This document shows positions 56,301-64,000 of a stretch of DNA of 64,000 bases, in pieces (positions within the stretch are counted from its first letter, which is position 1; every line of letters starts with the position of its first letter). The translations under genes and the position numbers were made by a program. The stretch covers positions 36,126,617-36,190,616 of the forward strand of contig NC_080421.1 of assembly GCF_029873635.1 (NCBI RefSeq). The letters run 5' to 3'. This stretch comes from Malania oleifera. Its lineage: Eukaryota; Streptophyta; Magnoliopsida; Santalales; Ximeniaceae. Below the pieces are notes generated by a model. That model was not told the origin of the DNA. It did no database searches and saw nothing but the letters and a program-made list of their open reading frames with translations.

Positions 56301-56460
56301 TTGTAAGGGACAAGGTATTGGCTAAAGTAATTAAACTAAATCATGTGAGAACTCATTGTCAATTGGCAGATTTGTTAACCAAGGAATTGGGTTATAAACA
56401 ATTTTCAGAGTTATTATCCAAGATGGGATTGATTAACATTTGTTCTTCATCAATCCATCT
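53329..56460 (+). pseudogene. Element I pol (protease end, integrase, RT, RNase H), broken
   Basis: After LTR J the frame continues into GAG-pre-integrase (HWHSRLGHPSD near 53640), integrase (LVHMDVWGPFS near 53810, IRSNNALEF with asparagine where aspartate is usual near 54010, SVVERKHQH near 54110) and, after a frameshift in a T-run near 54185, [20 protein letters not shown] gap of stops and shifts precedes RT (KPIGCKWVYKVK near 55010, [17 protein letters not shown] near 55220, YVDDVLIT near 55500) and RNase H ([13 protein letters not shown] near 56105, CDSQSALHI). It ends about 56554. At least four frame changes and several stops. Confidence 0.87.
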
Positions 56461-56472
56461 TGAGGGGGAGTA
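56460..56472 (+). other. Polypurine tract of element I
   Basis: TTGAGGGGGAGTA directly before the 3' LTR. Confidence 0.85.
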
Positions 56473-56655
56473 TGAAAAGCTAACCACAACAACATCAACT
56501 AACTGGTGCAGTAGCAGCCCAACAAAAAAGTTACCCAACAGCAGCATCAGTTAAACTCGTGCAGCAGCAATAGAAAATCAGCTTGTATTTTTTTTTAATT
56601 AGTTAATTAGTTTTTCTTTCTTCACCAGATTCATACATGAATTTGTTAAGCGGAA

Positions 56656-56718
<63 letters not shown>

Positions 56719-56782
56719 TTTGTATTATTAACTTTTCAATTTAATGAAATCAATTTCTTTTTATCAAGATTGATTTCTTATA
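56473..56782 (+). repeat. 3' LTR of element I (310 bp)
   Basis: Matches 49220-49460 but has about 60 extra bases, mainly an inserted (TG)/(TA)n run at 56655-56715 that expanded after insertion. Confidence 0.88.
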
Positions 56783-56790
56783 AAGCCTAT

Positions 56791-56890
56791 CACGGTTGCA
56801 TATCAAATGTGTATTAGGAAGATCTTGGGCTTATAAGGAGGGTTTGGGATCCAACTTGAAGGGACTTGCGGAATAGCCCTAAGATCCATC
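56791..56890 (+). mobile_element. TRIM-like element M, right part
   Basis: AAATGTGTATTAGGAAGATC and GGGCTTATAAGGAGG repeat the 48640-48690 sequence. The right end is cut by the LTR of element K at about 56891. Confidence 0.4.
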
Positions 56891-58168
56891 TGTAGTGCAT
56901 ATGGATAACAAAAAATAATAATAATAATCTAATCATGTAAACCTTAATTTTGTGATGAGAATTATACTTGCGAGATCTGTTTAGTTTGATATTAAATCTG
57001 CAAGTATGAAAATGAACTCTTGAAGATAACCAGGAATCTTCTACTGTATTCCTTGAACACACCTTGCCCCTGAGAGAGTGGGCTCATAAGCGGCTGCTAG
57101 GGTTCTCTTCTCTCATGAAAAAATTTGCTTCTGTGAGAGTTTACACATCATACCCTAACTGCTGAATGGAGCGCGTGTATATAGGCTACAGTAGGGACCT
57201 CTGGGAAAATGTGAATAGGACTTCTCATGTAATTAAGAATTCCTAATTCAACCCAAATTCATCTCTAATTACGTTAATTATAATTCATACCACTAAAAAA
57301 TTATAATTGCACTCTTTGTCATATTCGAAATTAAGTTTCAAACTCCTATTATCAAATGTTTATTTATCTCCCCACGTAAAGATTAGAGATACCCGTCTAT
57401 TAAATGAAATTACTGATAATTTAATTAATTGACAAATTAATTCCCTGAGATCTTCCACTTAACTTATTTGATGTATCAGATTCAAAATCAATATGCAGGG
57501 TTTGACGCAATAAAAAATTATAAGCTTCCTCAAGAGGGTATGATCAATCCCGATATTGAGGCGTGGATTCAATCAATAATTAATATTCACCATACACATA
57601 ATGTCATCACCCAATTCACTAAGTTTTTTGACCCATCAAGAATCTCACTCTTCTATGAATCAAATTAATAAACAATATATGCACAAGTTCAAAAATCATA
57701 TCAGGATTAAGAGCATAAGCAATCAGAATAACCATGATGTATTAATTGTTTTACATAGTCAGTATAAAAATAATTACCCCTACATAGTCAGTATAAAAAT
57801 AATTACCCCAAGACGATCATGTTCAATACACACAAAGTGTACTAGCACAAGGAGTTGTAACTATACTATTTCCAATAGTCAAGACAAACCTATTAAAACC
57901 TGGTGCTATAGTCCTACCAATGGTTTACCCAATTTCATCTAAGACTATGAACAATAAACTAATGATCTAATCTTTTGTATATAAGTTGTACACTACACAC
58001 TAGATCACCTACTATATAGAATAAAAGACACACATGCATAATCATTAAATAAATAATATCAGACAAACATTACTCACAAGGATTCTCATTAAAATGGAAT
58101 AACTGAAGTTATTAATAAATACTAAAACCGATTACATAAAGCATGTCTTTCAGTATAAATCCCTAACA
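56891..58168 (-). repeat. 3' LTR of element K (about 1278 bp)
   Basis: On the minus strand it starts TGTTAGGGATTTATACTG at 58168 and ends ATATGCACTACA at 56891. TATA-like CCTATATAC at 57177-57185. The outer boundary is set by the CA end and loss of TRIM similarity. A 27-base block (CCCCTACATAGTCAGTATAA type) is tandemly repeated near 57755-57805. Confidence 0.75.
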
Positions 58169-58179
58169 ACCTCTCACTT
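58169..58179 (-). other. Polypurine tract of element K
   Basis: Minus-strand AAGTGAGAGGT directly before the 3' LTR; similar to those of many Angela/Tork-type elements. Confidence 0.75.
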
Positions 58180-58335
58180 AAACTCAAAGTTATGTTGCCA
58201 TACATCTCACTCTCATTCCCTCTATATGACTATAAAAAGTTCTAGCTAGTAAGCTCTTTGTAAATGGGTTTGCCAGGTTGCTTGCCGATGCAATCTTGGT
58301 TGCCATCACATCACCTCTCTACACGATATCTTGTG

Positions 58336-59740
58336 TTAAGTGATACTTACTCTTGATGTGTTTTGCCCTCTTGTGGGTCTTGGGTTCTTTGAGTTAGCAA
58401 CCGTCTCGCTATTATCACAATAAAGTGTAATAGGCGATTGTACCGAAGGCATCACTCCTAGATCCAATAGAAAGTTCTTGAGCCAAATAGCCTGCTTGGC
58501 TGCCTCAGAGGTTGCCACATATTCAGCCTCCATAGATGGATTAGCAACACATGATTTCTTGATACTCTTCCAACTAATGGATCCACCTCCTAGGGTAAAC
58601 ACATTTCCCGATGTTGATTTTCTGGAATCCTTATCTGACTGAAAATCTGAATCTGTGTACCCAATGGGTACTAGACTATCTACATGATAAACCAACATAT
58701 AATTCCTAGTCCTTTTTAGATACTTGATTTTATGTTTTTATTGCAGTCCAGTGTTCTCACCCTAGGTTAAACTGGTATCTACTGAGCATGCCTACGGCAA
58801 AACAAATGCTAGGTCTAGTGCAAAGCGTAGCATACATGAGGCTTCCTACTGCTGATGCATAAGGAACTTCCTTCATATTCTTTACCTCAATTGGTGTTTT
58901 AGGACACTGATCCTTAGATAGAGAGATTCCATGTCTGAAAGGGAGTAACCCTTTCTTGGAATCCTGCATGTTAAAATGGACAAGAATCATATTGACATAA
59001 GTAGCTTGTGATAAGCCCAACATCCTTTACTTGCAATCTCGTAAAAGCTTGATTCTAAGGATGTGACTGGCTTCTCCCAAGTCCATCATGTCAAAATCCA
59101 AATAAGCATACCTTAACCGAAGATAATACCCCCACATCGCTTCTAATGAGTAAGATATCATCCACATATAGCACCAAGAATACCACCACGTTTCCATCAT
59201 GCTTTTTGTATACACATAACTCATTATGGCATTGATCAAAACCATAATATTTAAAGGCTTGATCAAAACGGATGTTCCAAGACCTCGATGCTTGCTTAAG
59301 TCAAAAAAAGAACTTCTTAAGCTTGCACAACATCTAATGTTGGCCTACTGATGTAAAACCATCTAGTTGCACCATATATATGCACTCATCAAGACTTCCA
59401 TTAAGCAAAGCTGCCTTGACATCCATTTTCAAAATTTCATAATCAAAATAAGCTGTAATGGATAAGAGAATCTAGATAGACTTTAGCATGGCTACCAGAG
59501 AGAAAGTTTCCTCATAGTCGATTTCCTCTTTTTGAGTAAACCCTTTCACAACAAGCCTAGCCTTGAAGGTTTCCACCCTCCCATATGCTCCTCTCTTCTT
59601 CTTATAGATCCATTTGCATTCGATGGGTTTTATCCCTTTGGGTGGATCTATAAGATCCCAGACTTAATTAGAGTACATGGACTCCATCTCTGATTTCATT
59701 GTCTTCTACCAGAGTTCTACGTCTTTATCTTGAAGTGCTT
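58336..59740 (-). pseudogene. Element K reverse transcriptase and RNase H, frameshifted
   Basis: RT region 59740-58757: KARLVVKGFTQKE near 59540, KMDVKAALLNGS near 59415, LKQASRSWN near 59285, LYVDDILLI near 59165 (catalytic box intact in its frame), DLGEASHIL near 59070, then SVGSLMYA-type CTRPSICFAVGM near 58800. RNase H 58698-58336: GYTDSDFQSDKDSRKSTSG, SMEAEYVATSEA, LYCDNSET, ending early in a shift. Stops and shifts separate these pieces. Confidence 0.82.
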
Positions 59741-59999
59741 CACAATAGTTGTTAGGTTTGATATTTAATTCATCGGGGATCCTATCATAAGACTCTCTTA
59801 AGAAAATATACTGATCAGGCTGGTGTACAACCCTCCCACTATGACGAGGCACGTTTTGCTGTGTTGATCCTGATCCTTGTGCACCATCATTCTGCCCTGG
59901 TTGTACAACTAGAGTATTGATGGTAGCTACACATCATGGGTCAGACTTAGCTCGAGTTATAACATTCCTCCCACTACGACGAGGCAATGAGATATCAAT

Positions 60000-60960
60000 A
60001 ACTTTGTCTTGTGGTGGTTCTTATTGCACTATTGGTATAGCTGGTATATCTCCTCTCAACTCTTCTAGAACAATCCTACTTCTGGGTTTGTGGTTCATTA
60101 CATAGTCCTCTTCTAAGAATTGAGCATTGGTACTAACAATGACCTTTTGATCCTTAGGACAATAAAATAAACCACATTTTGATCCTTTAGGGTAGCCAAC
60201 AAATAAACAGGCTTTTGTCCTTGATTCCAACTTATCTTTTTTCCTTTTTAGCACGTGTGCTGGACTACCCTATATCCAAACATGCCGCAGACTAGGTTTG
60301 CGTGCAGTCCACAATTCTGTGGGTGTAGTAGGTATTGACTTAGATGGGACCAAGTTCAGAATATAGGTTGTTGTTTCTAGTGCATGCCCCCAAAACGAAT
60401 TAGGCAAATCTGAATAACTCATCAGAGGTATGACCATGTCCATAAAAGTCATATTCCTTCTTTCTGATACACCATTCTGTAGTGGCATACCAGGTGGAGA
60501 CAACTGGGATTCAATTCCCTCCTCTGATAAGTAATCCACAAATTCTCCTAAGAAGTACTCGCCACCACGATCATATCGTAGTGTCTTGATACATTTACCT
60601 TGATGCTTTTTTCGTTTTTGCCTTAAATACCTTGAATTTATCAAAGCATTCAGACTTATGGCTCATCAAATAAATATACTCATACCTTGAGTAATCATAA
60701 ATGAAAGTAATGAAATATTCAAAGCCACCTCTAGCTTGGATATTCACGAGGCCACAAAAATCAGAGTGAACTAGTTCTAATGCCTCTTTTGATCTATAGC
60801 CCTTGGCCAAAAAGGGTCACATGGTCATCTTACCTTTTAAGCAGGATTCACAAATTGGCAGTGCTTCCACTTCTAATGAACCTAATGGTCCATTCTAAAC
60901 TAGCCTTGAAATCCATCTCAAATTAATATAACCTAGGTGTAAGTGCCAAAGATAAGTTTG
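60000..60960 (-). pseudogene. Element K integrase, broken
   Basis: The minus strand encodes the zinc-domain end near 60900-60830, LVHSDFCGLVNIQARGG (60770) with the first acidic residue, LRYDRGGEYF (60575), GVSERRNMTFMDMV (60470) with the glutamate, the ELWTARKPSL region (60300), then KACLFVGYPKGSKCGLFY (60200). Three frames are used, so it is dead. Upstream sequence at 60900-60979 is GAG-pre-integrase, cut by element L. Confidence 0.82.
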
Positions 60961-60979
60961 GTTCAATTCAGAAGGTTTC

Positions 60980-62545
60980 TGATGAGTCCTTAAAATATAT
61001 AATTTTAGACCCTCATTTACCTATGCTTATCCTCATTTTATCACACATTTACCCAGAGTTATCATTATTCATAACGATGCAAGGTTTGTTTGTCTTTTCA
61101 AGAAAAACAAGTTAAAACCATGGAGTTAGGCATTACAAGAATCCAAGGAGAATTTGGAGGATTCAAAGCTCGAATCTAGACATTCAACCAATCTCAAGAA
61201 GCTTTAGATCATACATGGACAAGAAGATAATACTTGACCATGAGGCGGGACCAGCAAACCACATGGGCGATGTAGTCTTCTACTGTAAACTCCAAGGTTC
61301 ATACTAAGATCAGAATACTGCAAGATTCAACCAAGTGCTTGACCAAGTGACACACTAGGGCGACCATGTCGAGATGCTGAGATAGAACTAAAATTCAGAA
61401 GTACCAAGAGTCTCAACGAAGTGTTCGATCAAAAGACCTTTAGGGGCTACTATGTCAAGATACTGAGATTTCCTGAAGATCGAGATACTGCAAGTCTCGA
61501 CTATCGAGACCTTAAGGTGTGACGAAGTTGAAGAGATTTAAGATTCAAATCCTTGACTTCCTAGGAGTCTCAACTAGGGCATGCACAATAATGATAGAGG
61601 CGTGACTTGGTCGATAATGATGATCTACTGTGCGAGGTCGTCTGCAAACTTTCCTAAATTGCAGAATAAACCTTGTAAACCATAGAGCCTATAAATATTT
61701 GCTACGAACACAAGCTTTGGGTTCCTCTTTGGCCTCTCTGAGGTTAGTGTCAGACTTTAGATGTCATTGAGAGCTAAGTTAGATTAGGAGTAGCATAGTT
61801 TTTAATTCCTATTTCGGTGTGTGTATGAAGTGTTTGGTGTCTTGTGACAATCGGTGGCATTTGTGTGCTATCCGTGTATATTACACAATCACTCTCTTGT
61901 ACCTTCTGGAGTTAGTGACAAACGTTTTGAAAACAAAATGAATGATCTTTTTACCTGATTTCTCCTTTACTGCTTTTGATTTACTGCTTTCCATTTACTT
62001 GCTGTGTGTTTGATGAAAGATTGTAGATAAGGATAAGCACTACTATGTATCTGTCTGAGGGAAGTAGTTGGCTTGCGGAGGTGTTCGTTGTCATTGAGAC
62101 AAGGTATACTCTGGTTCTCGACTGTGCTTTGGATGGTTGGTGCACTCTTACTACCCTATGCCCTCGATCGACCCTCTCCTGCTTTGGCCTACTTGGTTTA
62201 GTACTTCTATCGAAGTCTGAAGAAGCATAGTTAGAGGCATGGCATCTAGTTTCTGATTCATATCTCATCATTGCTTTCATTTCATTGATTTCTAGTAGTA
62301 CAAATTTACTTGCTTTCATTTCATTGCTTTCAAGTAGTTGGTTAGATTTCAATCATTGAAAAGTATCATCTTTTACTTCTTTTTCATAAAAAGGCTATAA
62401 TAAACTAAATTTGTAGTCTAATAACTGTGCTTCAAGTCTCTATGGATCGACACCTGACTTACCCACTTTTTACTGAACTTGGGATAGTTAGGTTTATAAA
62501 TATTATTTTTGGTAGTTAAAGACCTAAGCCTTGGCAAGCCTACCA
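60980..62545 (+). repeat. 5' LTR of element L (about 1566 bp)
   Basis: Starts TGATGAGTCCTTAAAATATA and ends about AGCCTACCA, five bases before the primer site, typical of Athila. It contains loosely repeated CGAGATACTGCAAG-type phrases (61310-61510). No internal gene. Confidence 0.8.
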
Positions 62546-62550
62546 AATTT

Positions 62551-62568
62551 TGGTGTCGTTGGCGGGGA
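62551..62568 (+). other. Primer binding site of element L (tRNA-Asp)
   Basis: TGGTGTCGTTGGCGGGGA is the Athila/Tat-type primer site, complementary with two mismatches to the 3' end of plant tRNA-Asp. It is followed by a T-rich leader, 62569-62830. Confidence 0.85.
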
Positions 62569-62830
62569 TTTGGCTACAGTTATAAGCCAACTTCTATTTT
62601 AGAGTATTACAACCTTGTTCTTTTGATTTGCTCTCCTTTTATTTTCACTTTCTTTGATTAATTTCTATTTATTTCATTTTATTTTCTTTTTGGGAAGTCT
62701 AAATCATTGTGCTTAAAAGTGTGTATATTTGGGTTGTGTTCTTTGGAACTCGAGATAATTCTTATAGATTTAGAGATTCAAAAATCGCGTAGGTCCCTTA
62801 GGAAACCTATCTCCAACCCAGAGAAGGCTG

Positions 62831-64000
62831 AGTCATCAGAACTGAAAGCAATGGCCGAAAACAACCCCCCAGTTCTCTTTGAACAAATCCCGGAACCCCA
62901 TGCTCCTCACCTACCTGTGGTGGGAGAGTAAAACATTCGGCCTCTTAGGGACTACTTTGTACCTAATGCATACACATTGCCATTTTACATCCAGTTCCCG
63001 GATGTCCAGGCGACACAACTTGAGATTAAGACTTCAATCATCTCGATGCTACCTAATTTTCATGGGAACTCCACTGAAAATTCTTATCAGTATCTGGATG
63101 AGTTCTTAGAAATTTATTCCACCATCTACATCCCTAATTTTAGGGATGATACTCTTCATCTTAGGCTTTTATCATTCTCTCTGAAGGACAATGCCAACTA
63201 TTGGCTAACATCCTTAGAACCAAACTCGATGACCAATTGGGCCACCATGCAGCATGAATTTCTTAAAAAGTACTTCCCAATTAGGAAGACTAGCCAGCTT
63301 CGAAGGGCATCACAAGTTTCTCACAAATGGATGGGGAACTCTTTTTCAAGACTTAGCAGTGCTTTAGGGACCTGCTCCGTAAATGTTCGCATCATCAGGT
63401 CCCTAAGTGGCAATTAGTCCAAACTTTCTACGAAGGGTTGGCCAAGAGAGAAAGGTCTATGGTTGATGCATCATGCAAAGGTACTTTCCTCACTAAGCAT
63501 GAGAATGAGGATTGGATTCTCTTTGAAAATCTGGTCGAATACTTCCAGCAGCACATGGCTGCCACTTGTAGACTCCCTAACCCATCAACTTCTTTATGAG
63601 TTGGCTACGAATAAGGACTTAGCTCCAACGCTACATGCTATATCCAAAAAGTTAGATCAATGCTTGTCCTTAGGACCGCAAACAATAGCGTGTGCAGAGA
63701 TATGTGCAATATGTTTCAACCCTTTCCTCATATGTTATAATTGCCCACATGTGCACTCCTAACTAGAGCTTGTGCATGAGGAAGTAAAGGCCACCCACAA
63801 CTTGTATGATAAACCCTCTAATGACCCATATTCCAACACATACAACCTTGGGTGGAAAAAACATCATAACTTCTCGTGGAGGCTGCAAGCTCCAGGTTTT
63901 CAATCTTAAAGACCACCACAAGCCCCGAATGCTTTGGCCCCATATCCATACCAAAATCTCCAAAGTCATTAGGATCTAGCCCCCAGATTTTCAACCGCAC
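62831..64000 (+). pseudogene. Element L Athila gag, broken, continues beyond window
   Basis: An in-frame methionine at about 62851 (MAENNPPVLFEQIPEP), then a stop at 62929 and LRDYFVPNAYTLPFYIQFPDV. Main gag core 62977-63417: SIISMLPNFHGNSTENSYQY, LDEFLEIYSTI, LRLLSFSLKDNANYWLTSLE, FLKKYFPIRKTSQLRRA. After shifts, LAKRE-type and DEDWILFENL-type motifs appear near 63440-63540, LATNKDLAPTLHAISKKLDQ at 63600 and a degraded zinc knuckle CAICFNPFLICYNC near 63710. YSNTYNLGWKKHHNFSW follows near 63830. Athila gag by pattern, with several frame changes. Confidence 0.82.

Larger units (their letters stand above)
49220..56782 (+). mobile_element. Element I: short-LTR Ty1/copia, carrying solo LTR J
   Basis: LTRs 49220-49460 and 56473-56782 start TGAAAAGC and end GATTTCTTATA. 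Flanking direct repeat AAGCCTAT (49213-49220 and 56783-56790) includes the target duplication. Primer site, gag, protease, integrase, RT, RNase H and a purine tract are in copia order. Motifs such as [17 protein letters not shown] and the about 240-bp LTR suggest the Ale/Retrofit side of copia. Many stops and frameshifts; solo LTR J splits the protease region. Confidence 0.9.
56891..60979 (-). mobile_element. Element K: Ty1/copia, 3' part, interrupted by element L
   Basis: On the minus strand the 3' LTR (58168 to 56891) follows a purine tract; upstream lie RNase H, RT and integrase. The sequence is cut at 60979 by element L, and the remaining 5' part must lie right of the window. Motifs such as KKGLLPFRHGI, YVDDILLI and GEASHILRIKLLRD suggest the Tork/Angela side of copia. 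Heavily frameshifted. Confidence 0.85.
60980..64000 (+). mobile_element. Element L: Athila-type Ty3/gypsy, 5' part
   Basis: It begins TGATGAGTCC inside element K. 5' LTR 60980-62545, tRNA-Asp-type primer site at 62551 and Athila gag follow; the remainder is right of the window. The five bases before it are GTTTC. Confidence 0.88.

Overview
This is nuclear DNA of a flowering plant, most likely gene-poor heterochromatin. About nine tenths of the 64 kb is LTR retrotransposon sequence, much of it nested. The evidence is Ty1/copia and Ty3/gypsy gag-pol reading frames of plant type, tRNA-iMet and tRNA-Asp primer binding sites, a plant tRNA-derived SINE and AT-rich microsatellites. I recognise no intact host gene, rRNA, tRNA or CRISPR array. 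All assignments come from reading motifs by eye; no database search was run.

Layout. (1) 1-6314: Sirevirus-like copia element A, minus strand, cut by the left window edge. Its RT is fused in frame to the end of a third ORF. (2) 6315-9180: a copia gag scrap, an LTR-like block H, then the first half of LTR G. (3) 9181-9388: a SINE inside LTR G, with 12-13 bp target duplications. (4) 9401-42981: Ty3/gypsy chromovirus D, plus strand, inserted at the edge of the SINE. D is itself interrupted three times. Sirevirus C (14965-35469, TSD AACAT) lies in its integrase. Solo LTR E (35623-37504, TSD GTTTA) lies about 150 bp of D sequence further on. Solo LTR F (39051-41862) lies in its 3' LTR. C in turn carries the young Sirevirus B (16469-26435, TSD AATTT) in its own 3' LTR. 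(5) 42982-44412: second half of LTR G. (6) 44413-48596: an LTR scrap, then about 3.8 kb with no recognisable gene, the only candidate host island. (7) 48597-56890: TRIM-like sequence split by short-LTR copia element I (49220-56782), whose protease region carries solo LTR J (50865-53323, TSD ACATT). (8) 56891-60979: 3' part of minus-strand copia K. (9) 60980-64000: the 5' end of an Athila-type gypsy element L inserted into K, running off the window.

Elements A, B, C and the LTRs E, G and H share Sirevirus-type design: long LTRs (about 1.4-2.2 kb), a family-specific array of short palindromes upstream of the TATA box, a conserved block downstream of the TATA box and, for A-C, purine-tract clusters before the 3' LTR and a large gag. 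C and A also carry a third ORF downstream of pol. In C this ORF is preceded by its own palindrome cluster and TATA box, so it may have an independent promoter.

None of the elements looks autonomous. The stop codons in D, I and B lie mostly where CAG, CGA or TGG codons would be expected, which fits deamination of methylated cytosine in silenced chromatin. B has nearly identical LTRs (roughly 1% different by eye) and is the youngest clear insertion.
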